A stretch of 21,673 nucleotides of DNA from UBA931 sp036825435. GTDB taxonomy: Bacteria; Pseudomonadota; Gammaproteobacteria; Burkholderiales; Casimicrobiaceae. The translations under genes and the position numbers were made by a program. Each line of letters opens with the position of its first letter. Position 1 is the stretch's first letter. The stretch lies in the NCBI GenBank assembly GCA_036825435.1, contig DAISYG010000027.1:1-21673 (forward strand), read 5' to 3'. Of this stretch, positions 15,683 to 21,673 are shown in pieces. The notes under the pieces were generated by a model. It did no database searches. It worked only from the letters and a program-made list of their open reading frames with translations, and was not told the DNA's origin.

Positions 15683-15698
15683 AGCGCAATATATCACG
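15675..15698 (+). promoter_or_regulatory. Probable ModE operator
   Basis: CGTAATATA and TATATCACG form an inverted repeat (8 of 9 pairs) around a 6-base centre. It resembles ModE boxes, which are TATA-rich half sites a few bases apart. It covers the -10 and likely start of transcription, so molybdate-loaded ModE, encoded in the same operon, would shut off transcription. Confidence 0.65.
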
Positions 15699-15769
15699 AT
15701 GCGATGGCGAATTCTGCCGCCTGTCGGTGATATCGTCAGTCCCAATTCAAATTCTTTAGAGGAAAAATA

Positions 15770-16540
15770 ATGTTTACGATCATGAAAAAATGGATGGTTG
15801 CGACATTGCTTCTGGTGGTCGCGCAGCAGGTCGCGGCAACGGAAGTCATGGTTTCGGCGGCAGCGAGTTTGACCAACGCCTTCAAGGAAGTCGGCGCGGC
15901 GTATGAAACGAAATACCCGGGTGCCAAGGTGTCGCTGAATTTCGGCGCGTCGGGTGCGTTGCAGCAGCAGATTGCGAAAGGCGCACCGGTCGATGTGTTC
16001 GCTTCGGCGGATCAGGCAACGATGGATCTGGCGCAAAAAGAAGGGCAGATTATCCCTGAGGAGCGCAAGGATTTCGTGCGCAACACGTTGGTATTGATTC
16101 TGCCGATGGACAGCAAGCTGGTGCCGCCGAAGCAACTGAGTGATTTGACGCAGGAAGGCATCACGCGCATCTCACTCGGCAATCCGGCGACAACACCCGC
16201 CGGGCGCTACGCGCAGCGCGCGATGGAAAAAGCGGATGTGTGGGCGAAGGTTGAATCGAAGCTGATTATGACGCAGAATGTCCGCCAGTCGCTGGATTAT
16301 GTGGTTCGCGGTGAAGTCGATACCGGCTTTGTTTTCGGCACCGATGCGGCGATCATGCCCGACAAGGCAAAAATCGCGTTTGAAGTTCCGTTGGATGAGA
16401 AAATCACCTACCCGGTCGCGATGACCAGCAACAACAAGGTTGACAGCGAAAAAGGCAAAGAAGCCAAACGCTTCATTGACTTTCTGCTCTCCGACGAAGG
16501 GCAGACGATTCTCGGCAAATATGGTTTTGCCAAACCGTAA
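15770..16540 (+). CDS. modA: Molybdate ABC transporter, periplasmic binding protein ModA
   Basis: ModA binds molybdate (and tungstate) in the periplasm and hands it to ModB. The 256-residue protein has a signal peptide (about 1-23, ending VAA). The family motifs follow: VSAAASLTNAF near the mature start, NFGASGALQQQI, GAPVDVFASAD, NPATTPAGRYAQ and the C-terminal FLLSDEGQTILGKYGF. The length equals that of E. coli ModA. AGAGGA lies 7 bases before the ATG at 15770; a second ATG at 15782 is too far from it. It leads the operon, 20 bases before modB. Confidence 0.97.
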   Translation: MFTIMKKWMVATLLLVVAQQVAATEVMVSAAASLTNAFKEVGAAYETKYPGAKVSLNFGASGALQQQIAKGAPVDVFASADQATMDLAQKEGQIIPEERKDFVRNTLVLILPMDSKLVPPKQLSDLTQEGITRISLGNPATTPAGRYAQRAMEKADVWAKVESKLIMTQNVRQSLDYVVRGEVDTGFVFGTDAAIMPDKAKIAFEVPLDEKITYPVAMTSNNKVDSEKGKEAKRFIDFLLSDEGQTILGKYGFAKP

Positions 16541-16560
16541 AAAAGCATTGAATATTTGAT

Positions 16561-17241
16561 ATGGAAGGATTGGAATCCATCGGAACGGTGATGGCGCTGT
16601 CGCTCAAGGTTGTGGCTTGGGCGACAGCGATTGATCTCGTGCTCGGCGTCAGCATCGGCTACGCGCTGGCGCGCTTTCGCTTTCCGGGACGCAATCTGCT
16701 GGATACCATCCTGACCTTGCCAATGGTGATGCCGCCGACGGTACTCGGCTATTATTTGTTGGTGTTGATTGGTCGCAAAGGACCGATCGGGGCGTGGCTG
16801 TTGGATAATTTTGGTATCAACCTGATCTTTACCTGGCAGGGTGCGGTCATCGCTGCGGCGTTAGTCGCATTTCCGCTGGTGTTCAAACCGGCGCGCGCGG
16901 CGTTCGAGAACGTGGATAAGCAGCTTGAACAGGCGGCGCGTGTGCTGGGTATTTCCGAAATCGGCATTTTCTTTCGCGTGACTTTGCCGTTGGCGTGGCG
17001 CGGCATTCTCGCCGGATTGTTATTGGCGTTTGCGCGCGCGCTCGGTGAATTTGGTGCGACGCTGATGGTCGCGGGCAGTATTCCGGGCAAGACGCAGACT
17101 TTGTCGATTTCCGTGTACGAAGCGGTACAGGCCGGTCAGGATCAGTTGGCGAATGTTCTGGTGTTGATCACATCGTTGGTATGCATCAGCGTTTTACTCA
17201 GTGCCAACTGGTTGGCGCCGGGACGCATTGCCAACCGCTGA
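16561..17241 (+). CDS. modB: Molybdate ABC transporter permease ModB
   Basis: ModB forms the membrane channel of the importer as a dimer. The 226-residue protein has about five membrane segments. The conserved cytoplasmic EAA loop EQAARVLGISEIGIFFRVTLP lies near residues 123-143 and contacts the ATPase. FARALGEFGATLMVAGSIPG is also typical of ModB. The length matches E. coli ModB. Spacing is 20 bases from modA and 11 to modC. Confidence 0.97.
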   Translation: MEGLESIGTVMALSLKVVAWATAIDLVLGVSIGYALARFRFPGRNLLDTILTLPMVMPPTVLGYYLLVLIGRKGPIGAWLLDNFGINLIFTWQGAVIAAALVAFPLVFKPARAAFENVDKQLEQAARVLGISEIGIFFRVTLPLAWRGILAGLLLAFARALGEFGATLMVAGSIPGKTQTLSISVYEAVQAGQDQLANVLVLITSLVCISVLLSANWLAPGRIANR

Positions 17242-17252
17242 CGAGGTGAACG

Positions 17253-17975
17253 ATGCGCTTGGAAATCAATATTGACAAAACGATGCGCTCGAAAAAGCGT
17301 TCGTTTCATCTGAATGTTGAAATCACATCGGAAAGTAATCGGATGGTGATTTACGGACCTTCCGGCTCGGGCAAAAGTTTGACGCTGAAAGCGGTCGCGG
17401 GGTTGATTACACCAGACGACGGACGCATTTGTGTTGATGGAAAAGTATTATTTGACCGCACCGCCAGCATCAATTTGAAACCACAGATGAGACACTTGGC
17501 GTATCTTTTTCAGGATTATGCATTGTTCCCGCATTTGACGGTGCGTCAGAACATCGCGTTCGGTGCGGTACGCGGTTGTTTGAACCCGCGTGAAAGCGAA
17601 AAAAACGAAGCAGTCGATTATTGGCTGGAGGCGTTTCATTTGACGCCGATTGCGCATCAATACCCGGACGAAATTTCCGGTGGGCAACGGCAGCGTACTG
17701 CGTTGGCGCGCGCGTTGGTGGTGAAGCCGAGCGCATTATTGCTCGACGAACCTTTTTCGGCGCTCGATCCCGGCCTGCGCGTACGCATGCGCAGCGAATT
17801 GGACGAACTGCAATCGCGTCTGGAGGTGCCGATGATTCTGATTACCCACGATCCCGAAGACGTACGCGCATTTGGCGATCAAGTGGTGTGTTTGAACGAA
17901 GGGCGCGTCGATCCTCACGCCAGCCCGTGGGACCCGATTGAGGAAGTGCCGTTGCGGGCGCTGTCTGCAGCCTGA
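17253..17975 (+). CDS. modC: Molybdate ABC transporter ATPase ModC, short form without Mop domain
   Basis: ModC drives import by ATP hydrolysis. All nucleotide-binding motifs are present: Walker A GPSGSGKS (35-42), Q-loop FQDYALFPHLTV (from 86, Q87), signature ISGGQRQR (141-148), Walker B ALLLDEP (161-167) and the switch H199 in ITHD. The protein stops at 240 residues, while E. coli ModC has about 352 with a C-terminal molybdate-binding (Mop/TOBE) domain. That domain is missing; the stop at 17975 is followed at once by modE, which carries two. Trans-inhibition through ModC is thus unlikely. Confidence 0.95.
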   Translation: MRLEINIDKTMRSKKRSFHLNVEITSESNRMVIYGPSGSGKSLTLKAVAGLITPDDGRICVDGKVLFDRTASINLKPQMRHLAYLFQDYALFPHLTVRQNIAFGAVRGCLNPRESEKNEAVDYWLEAFHLTPIAHQYPDEISGGQRQRTALARALVVKPSALLLDEPFSALDPGLRVRMRSELDELQSRLEVPMILITHDPEDVRAFGDQVVCLNEGRVDPHASPWDPIEEVPLRALSAA

Positions 17976-17999
17976 TTTCACCATGAACGAGGAAAGCTT

Positions 18000-18812
18000 A
18001 TGAAAAAGCAAGCGCAAAACGATATTCAACTGCATGGTTCGCTGTGGATGACCGCTGGCGAAGAAAATTTCGGTGGTTTGGGGCGCATTCACCTACTCAG
18101 CAAGATCGCCGAATATGGTTCGATCACGCAGGCCGCCAAGTCGATGAAGATGAGCTACAAGGCGGCGTGGGACGCCGTGGACATGATGAATAATCTCGCC
18201 GGCGAAGCGCTGGTGGAGCGTGCGGTTGGGGGCAAGGGCGGCGGCGGTACGCAACTGACAGAGCGTGGCGAACGACTGATCAAGAATTTTGAAATCATCA
18301 CCGAAGAACACCAACGTTTCATTGAACAACTCAATCGACAGGTGAATGGGATTGCCGATGATTTGTTGATGATCGCCCGCGTCGGCATGAAAACCAGTGC
18401 GCGCAATCAATTCCTCGGCAAGGTCACCGCGCTGAAAAAGGGCGAGATCAACGATGAAATCACGCTGCGTATTTTCGGCAAGCATTTGATTAAAGTCGTG
18501 ATCACGCACGAAAGCTCCGAAGAATTGAAGATTGCGAAAGACAGCGAAGTGTTCGGATTGATCAAGGCTTCCTCAATGCGAATTTGTCGAAATGTGTCCG
18601 CCGACGCTGCGCAAGAAAATCAATTGATCGGTACGGTCTCACGTATTCATGCGGGCAAAACGCGTTGCGAAGTCATTCTGGATTTACCAGAGAACGGAAC
18701 CGTGGTTGCCAATATTGCAAAAGAGTTGTGTGATGCGCTGGAGCTGATCGAAGGTGATGCGGCGGTTGCCGTGTTTAACCCGTCAGACGTCATCATCGGC
18801 GTGCCCGTGTAA
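18000..18812 (+). CDS. modE: Molybdate-responsive transcription regulator ModE
   Basis: ModE with bound molybdate represses mod genes and can activate molybdoenzyme genes. The 270-residue protein has an N-terminal LysR-like winged helix (about 25-115, recognition region SITQAAKSMKMSYKAAWDAV) that dimerises. Two Mop/TOBE domains follow: about 132-196 (TSARNQFLGKV) and 206-270 (ENQLIGTVSRIHAG), which bind molybdate. GAGGAAAG precedes the ATG. It is 24 bases after modC and so under its own control through the palindrome at 15675-15698. Confidence 0.96.
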   Translation: MKKQAQNDIQLHGSLWMTAGEENFGGLGRIHLLSKIAEYGSITQAAKSMKMSYKAAWDAVDMMNNLAGEALVERAVGGKGGGGTQLTERGERLIKNFEIITEEHQRFIEQLNRQVNGIADDLLMIARVGMKTSARNQFLGKVTALKKGEINDEITLRIFGKHLIKVVITHESSEELKIAKDSEVFGLIKASSMRICRNVSADAAQENQLIGTVSRIHAGKTRCEVILDLPENGTVVANIAKELCDALELIEGDAAVAVFNPSDVIIGVPV

Positions 18813-18824
18813 AAGGAGGAAGTA

Positions 18825-19013
18825 ATGCCTTACGTCAATATCAAAGTAACTGGTGGCAGCGAAGCACCGACCATCGCGCAGAAAGAAGAAATCATTCGCG
18901 AAGTGACGGCGTTGCTGGCGCGTGTGCTCAACAAAAATCCGCAAACGACGATGGTGGTTATCGACGAAGTAGCGATGGATAACTGGGGCATCGGTGGCGA
19001 GAGCGTTACGTAA
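18825..19013 (+). CDS. Small tautomerase family protein (4-oxalocrotonate tautomerase fold)
   Basis: Tautomerases of this family use an N-terminal proline as general base, freed when Met is removed; the gene gives MPYVNIKVTGG. The 62-residue length and the C-terminal NWGIGG (FGIGG in 4-OT) fit the family. The two arginines of true 4-oxalocrotonate tautomerase (R11 and R39) are not present at the aligned places, so its substrate is probably different and is unknown. A strong AAGGAGG precedes the ATG. The gene lies 12 bases after modE and 36 before tonB, so it appears to be part of the mod operon. Confidence 0.92.
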   Translation: MPYVNIKVTGGSEAPTIAQKEEIIREVTALLARVLNKNPQTTMVVIDEVAMDNWGIGGESVT

Positions 19014-19049
19014 AGACGCAAGAAAGGTTAATACGGCAAGGCGACAACG

Positions 19050-19781
19050 ATGCTCCCCATTCACCCACCACAACAGTCCGACGCCGAACGCGCGTATGCG
19101 CAGAAGATGTCATGGCGCGGCTATCTGTTGATTTTTCTTGCGGTAGTCGCGGCACACGCGCTGGCGGGGTGGGGGCTGATGCAAATTGATAGTGTGCGTC
19201 AGGTGGTGACGAGTGCCGCTCCAGTATTTGTTTATTGGGTTGCGCCGCCCGCTCCGGTCGTTGAACCGGAGCCCACGCCTCCGCCGCCGGAACCGCTGCC
19301 ACCGCAACCGAAGAAGGTTGAAATACCCAAACCAAAGCCGGAGCCTAAAAAGATTGAACCCGCGCCGATGCCTGTGCCGCAGGTGACTGCTGTTGCCGCA
19401 ACCACAGTTAGCGAAACCGTGGCGGAAAAAAGCGAAGCAACACCAACAGAATCTCAGCCGCGCGTGGCTGCGGCACCTACTGTGGTGCAGGCACCGCGTG
19501 TTGTTTCGGCGAGCGAAGTTCGCTATCGTGTCAAACCCAATCCGATTTATCCGAAGCGCGCACAGCGTTATCGCGAACAGGGCAATGTTCTGGTGCGTGT
19601 GCTGATCAACGAAGATGGCACGGCGTCGAACATCGTTCTTGACCAATCTTCGGGGAGTGCACTTTTGGATCAGGCTGCAGTGGAGGCCGTGCAGCGTGCC
19701 CGTTTTTATCCGTATCTGGAAGATGGAACACCTCTGGCCGTTTGGGTCAGAATTCCCATTTCGTTCACGTTGAAAAGCTGA
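19050..19781 (+). CDS. TonB-like energy transducer
   Basis: TonB transmits proton-motive force from ExbB/ExbD in the inner membrane to outer-membrane transporters. The 243-residue protein has one N-terminal membrane anchor (about 24-45, with H36 where TonB has its key histidine). A periplasmic Pro/Glu/Lys-rich spacer follows (66-110, with EPEPTPPPPEP and PKPKPEPKK). A C-terminal TonB domain (about 156-242) has YPKRAQRYREQGNVLVRV, DQAAVEAVQRARFYP and PISF. No exbB or exbD is next to it. It is placed between the tautomerase and the MOSC gene, 36 and 29 bases away, so probably transcribed with the mod genes. TolA is unlikely, because the C-terminal domain is TonB-like. Confidence 0.94.
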   Translation: MLPIHPPQQSDAERAYAQKMSWRGYLLIFLAVVAAHALAGWGLMQIDSVRQVVTSAAPVFVYWVAPPAPVVEPEPTPPPPEPLPPQPKKVEIPKPKPEPKKIEPAPMPVPQVTAVAATTVSETVAEKSEATPTESQPRVAAAPTVVQAPRVVSASEVRYRVKPNPIYPKRAQRYREQGNVLVRVLINEDGTASNIVLDQSSGSALLDQAAVEAVQRARFYPYLEDGTPLAVWVRIPISFTLKS

Positions 19782-19798
19782 TGTTGACAACACCCCTG

Positions 19799-19805
19799 AA
19801 GGGAG
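19799..19805 (+). promoter_or_regulatory. Ribosome binding site of the MOSC gene
   Basis: AAGGGAG lies 5 bases before the ATG at 19811. It favours this start over in-frame ATGs at 19742 (inside tonB) and 19781 (touching the tonB stop), which have none. Confidence 0.75.
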
Positions 19806-19810
19806 ACGTC

Positions 19811-20524
19811 ATGAAAATAGAAACCAATATTGATTTACCACAAAAGTTGACCGTGATCAGCGCGATGCTGTGTGATCTTGCTGACGATGATGCACCTAGT
19901 GAAGGGTTCAGGCGCAAAGCGCTGATTGAGGGGCAAGTCTTTATCGGCAAACATGGCATGAGCGCGGCGTCACCGCCGGCGCATGAAGAACACAAGGATT
20001 TGGACAAGGCGATTCATCATTACGCGTTTGACCACTATTCAGGGTGGCGGACACTGATGCCGGAGCAGCAGGAGTTGCTTGCGCAACCGGGCGCGTTCAG
20101 TGAAAACTTTTCGTCGTCGGGCGTGACCGAACGCAACCTGTGCATCGGCGATATTTTCAGCGTAGGCACGGCGGTGATTCAACTCACGCAGGGGCGCGAA
20201 GCATGCAACACGATGGTGAACCGTTTTCATCGCGCCGATATGGATCAGGAAATGCATCGCACGTCACGCAACGGTTGGTTTTATCGAGTGCTCGAAGAAG
20301 GAAGCGCGCAGGCAGGCGATGCGCTGATTTTGAAGGAACGCCCCAGCCCCGAATGGACGATTGCGCGCATTCAGGAAATCATTTTTCGCGGCTCTCTCGA
20401 CAAAGACGTGTTGAAAACTGTGCTTGCGTTACCGGGGCTGGCGCGGCAGTGGCACGATATTGTGGTGAAGCGTCTTGAAACCGGTGTTGTCGAAAAAGCA
20501 GAAACAGGGCGACCGTATGTATAA
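19811..20524 (+). CDS. MOSC domain protein, YiiM-like
   Basis: MOSC domains handle molybdenum cofactor; the E. coli relative YiiM uses it to reduce N-hydroxylated bases such as 6-hydroxylaminopurine. The 237-residue protein shows family marks: ALIEGQVFIGKHG (37-49), DKAIHHYAFDHYSGW (65-79), FSENFSSSGVTERNLCIGD (97-115) and IQLTQGREACNTM (123-135), where C132 is the likely cofactor ligand. A helical C-terminal part ends near 237. The length is close to YiiM (about 224). It is the last gene of the run, 29 bases after tonB, and fits a molybdenum theme. Confidence 0.92.
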   Translation: MKIETNIDLPQKLTVISAMLCDLADDDAPSEGFRRKALIEGQVFIGKHGMSAASPPAHEEHKDLDKAIHHYAFDHYSGWRTLMPEQQELLAQPGAFSENFSSSGVTERNLCIGDIFSVGTAVIQLTQGREACNTMVNRFHRADMDQEMHRTSRNGWFYRVLEEGSAQAGDALILKERPSPEWTIARIQEIIFRGSLDKDVLKTVLALPGLARQWHDIVVKRLETGVVEKAETGRPYV

Positions 20525-20558
20525 CGATTTTCATGAATGAGCACTTCTGCCGCGTTAT
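20525..20558. other. Short spacer after the MOSC gene
   Basis: No convincing terminator is seen directly after the mod operon. Hairpins within the repeat region that follows may end transcription. Confidence 0.4.
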
Positions 20559-20636
20559 CAGGAATCAGAGGTCAGTTTCAGGTATCAGATGACAGATGAC
20601 AGCAATCAGAAAAGTTTGATCGCGCAAGCGCGATGA
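20559..20636 (+). repeat. Inverted repeat, left copy
   Basis: It pairs with 20995-21067. The 19-base core AATCAGAAAAGTTTGATCG (20604-20622) is identical in both, and the flanks are similar, with the tetrad-like words TCAGAGGTCAG and CAGATGACAG. The end of the copy has the hairpin ATCGCGC-aa-GCGCGAT (20619-20634). Confidence 0.8.
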
Positions 20637-20656
20637 AAAAAACTCCCCTTGCCCAG

Positions 20657-20677
20657 CCCCCTTCGTTTACGAGGGGG
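20657..20677. repeat. C-rich/G-rich hairpin
   Basis: CCCCCTTCG and CGAGGGGG fold with one bulge around ttta. A G run of seven follows at 20691-20697. Similar dispersed sequences are common in proteobacterial intergenic regions, from general knowledge. Confidence 0.55.
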
Positions 20678-20710
20678 TGACCGAAGGTCGGGGGGGCGAG
20701 AGAAACATAG

Positions 20711-20736
20711 GGCGGATTAGCGCAGCGTTATCCGCC
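20711..20736. repeat. REP-like palindrome
   Basis: GGCGGATTAGCGC and GCGTTATCCGCC face each other over a few mismatches. The sequence resembles the widely dispersed GGCGGATTACGC-type repeats. Confidence 0.65.
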
Positions 20737-20820
20737 GTTCAACTTTGCTCAAGCTGAAAATTATCCCTCTACACCAAAGCATCCAAGAATAAAATTGCGC
20801 GAGGAGCGAAGCGACGCGGC

Positions 20821-20859
20821 TTTCAGGCATCAGATACCAGATGTCAGTAATCAGAAAAA
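20821..20859 (+). repeat. Third copy of the CAGAT-rich repeat
   Basis: It has the same order and direction as 20577-20613 (TTTCAGG-atcagat-cagatg-cag-aatcagaaaa), with a few differences. Confidence 0.65.
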
Positions 20860-20876
20860 ACCACAACCAACCGTAG

Positions 20877-20896
20877 GGGCGAAAAATTTTTCGCCC
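20877..20896. repeat. Perfect 20-bp palindrome
   Basis: GGGCGAAAAA is followed directly by its exact reverse complement. The context ccgtaggggcg is like a dispersed repeat. Confidence 0.8.
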
Positions 20897-20956
20897 TTGC
20901 ATCGTTCAAACGCAAATCTTTCCCGCCACACCAAAACATCCAAAAACTCCGGCGTC

Positions 20957-20981
20957 ATTCCCGCGAGTAATAGGCGGGAAT
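20957..20981. repeat. ATTCCCGC-N9-GCGGGAAT inverted repeat
   Basis: This fits the general ATTCCC...GGGAAT pattern of dRS3-type repeats of neisseriae and similar repeats in other proteobacteria, with the usual flanks cgtc and ccag. Confidence 0.65.
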
Positions 20982-20994
20982 CCAGAAGCCAATA

Positions 20995-21067
20995 TTGATC
21001 GCGCTTCGCACGATCAAACTTTTCTGATTCCTGTCATCTGACCTCTGACCTCTGACCTCTGATCCTG
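20995..21067 (-). repeat. Inverted repeat, right copy
   Basis: It is the reverse-complement partner of 20559-20636. It starts with the hairpin TTGATCGCGC/GCACGATCAA and ends with CTGATCCTG, matching the left arm's CAGGAATCAG. Confidence 0.8.
21038..21062 (+). repeat. Tandem heptamer CTGACCT, three copies
   Basis: There are three exact CTGACCT units (21038-21058) and a partial fourth. The left arm has only one such unit (AGGTCAG), so the copy number differs between the arms. Confidence 0.85.
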
Positions 21068-21320
21068 TCCCCAATCCGCAAAAAAATATACCTACCAGAA
21101 AAGGAATGCCTTTACAATAAACCGCTTTGTTCTTGACCGCGTTCAGGAAATTCGCGCGATCTGCCTTGGAACAGTTTTTCGGAAAACGTTATGCACGCAT
21201 CTCTTTTCAGAAACGCCACCACGCTGACGCCCATCCACGAGGGTAGAGCTATCGCCGCAGTAAGACCGCACAGCCGCCGGGTTTCCGGCATTGCGTCACG
21301 GCCTGATGTACGCCGCTGTT
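21068..21320. other. Intergenic region upstream of the sigma54-type promoter
   Basis: I see no convincing gene. Hairpins occur at 21276-21289 (GCCGG-gttt-CCGGC) and 21303-21333 (CTGATGT/ACGTCAG with an inner GCCG/CGGC), which partly overlap the promoter. Sites for a sigma54 activator would be expected here, but none can be named. Confidence 0.4.
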
Positions 21321-21337
21321 CCGGCACGTCAGTTGCT
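21321..21337 (+). promoter_or_regulatory. Sigma54 (RpoN) type promoter
   Basis: CCGGCACGTCAGTTGCT matches the -24/-12 consensus TGGCACG-N4-TTGCW at all but one place, with the GG and GC pairs at the required 10-base gap. Transcription would start near 21348, leaving a leader of about 175 bases before the ATG at 21524. Confidence 0.75.
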
Positions 21338-21441
21338 CCTCTCTCTCTTAACACCGCCATATAACGCGCTTTTTCTCAAGGCGCGGTTTCGTCGTTTACT
21401 TATCCGAAATGCGCTTTTACGCGTTCCGGCTCTTTTTTCGC

Positions 21442-21490
21442 GCCGCCTGTCGAGAATGAGAAATTTTCATTCTCCGGGCGGCACTTTTTT
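21442..21490 (+). terminator. Terminator-like hairpin in the leader (possible attenuator)
   Basis: The outer stem GCCGCC (21442-21447) with GGCGGC (21477-21482) encloses the inner stem GAGAATGA/TCATTCTC. A T run (21485-21490) follows. It lies between the sigma54-type promoter and the next start codon. A second GCCGCC at 21501-21506 could compete for the same GGCGGC. Confidence 0.65.
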
Positions 21491-21523
21491 CATGGCGCTT
21501 GCCGCCATTGACAGGGAGGAATC

Positions 21524-21673
21524 ATGAATACAGGCAGGCATAAAAAACATGGGTCTCGCCTCGCAACTATTTTTTGCTGCATGGCATGGTTGATGCTCTG
21601 TGCTTTGTGCTTACCCGTACCGGCCCAGGCCGCCGATATTGAAGTCTATGGCGGCGGCGGTGGTGGCGGCGGC
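21524..21673 (+). CDS. 5' end of an exported glycine-rich protein (partial)
   Basis: GGGAGGA lies 4 bases before the ATG. The first 50 codons give a basic N-region (MNTGRHKKHGSRLA), a hydrophobic segment (about 14-30, unusual in having four cysteines) and a signal peptidase site PAQA/ADIEVY near 36/37. A run of at least eight glycines follows at the window end. The frame is open to the end. Short mature starts of the ADIEVY type occur in PilY1/PilC-like pilus proteins, and a sigma54 promoter fits pilus or surface genes, but this is only a guess. The rest of the gene is outside the window. Confidence 0.8.
   Translation, partial: MNTGRHKKHGSRLATIFCCMAWLMLCALCLPVPAQAADIEVYGGGGGGGG

Noticed and set aside
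20559..21067. CRISPR array
   Set aside because: Repeats are palindromic, of different families and irregularly spaced; there are no uniform spacers or cas genes.
21190..21445. Cyclic di-GMP (GEMM) or other known riboswitch in the leader region
   Set aside because: Folding is possible, but I could not find the conserved GEMM bases or those of other riboswitch classes I know.
21112..21527. Two overlapping frames (minus 21112-21360, plus 21291-21527)
   Set aside because: They cross the sigma54-type promoter and leader hairpin and have no family character.

Overview
The window looks like part of a betaproteobacterial chromosome of moderate GC content. This is an inference from several weak signs. 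The TolB, Pal and MutY sequences look Gram-negative, with TolB closest to betaproteobacterial versions. The tRNA-Pro(TGG)-Arg(TCT)-His(GTG) array is a common proteobacterial arrangement. The CCA ends of the tRNAs are encoded. The elongator tRNA-Met resembles betaproteobacterial ones. Genus cannot be told from this stretch.

Region 1 (1-5930) is a tRNA-rich segment holding one very large defence gene. A tRNA-Thr, cut by the window start, ends in an 18-bp hairpin terminator. It converges on a 1634-residue minus-strand protein that joins an Mrr-like nuclease, an SF2 helicase, an adenine N6 methyltransferase and a C-terminal specificity part in one chain, the layout of Type ISP restriction-modification enzymes. 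Behind it, on the same strand, lies the tRNA operon Pro-Arg-His, then tRNA-Met (+) and tRNA-Lys (-), most with visible promoters or terminators.

Region 2 (6003-12854) is a minus-strand housekeeping block: a DUF1178 zinc-ribbon-like protein, mutY, the tolB-pal-cpoB half of the Tol-Pal envelope system, the septal lipoprotein rlpA and an MFS transporter. tolQ, tolR and tolA are not next to tolB here. A terminator sits between cpoB and mutY and reaches almost to the mutY start codon.

Region 3 (12855-15494) has a gene for a small basic protein in which a histone H1-like Lys/Ala tail is joined to a SWIB domain. It shares a bidirectional terminator with a convergent phospholipase D/cardiolipin synthase-like gene.

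Region 4 (15654-20524) is a seven-gene plus-strand run with spacings of 11-36 bases: modA, modB, modC, modE, a small tautomerase, a tonB-like gene and a MOSC-domain (YiiM-like) gene. A sigma70-type promoter is overlapped by a palindrome that fits a ModE operator. Together the genes suggest molybdate import, its regulation, possibly TonB-energised outer-membrane uptake, and use of molybdenum cofactor.

Region 5 (20525-21673) is about 1 kb without a convincing complete gene. Its first half is a cluster of palindromic and inverted repeats. Its second half has a good sigma54-type promoter, a terminator-like hairpin in the leader, and the start of an exported, glycine-rich protein that runs off the window.
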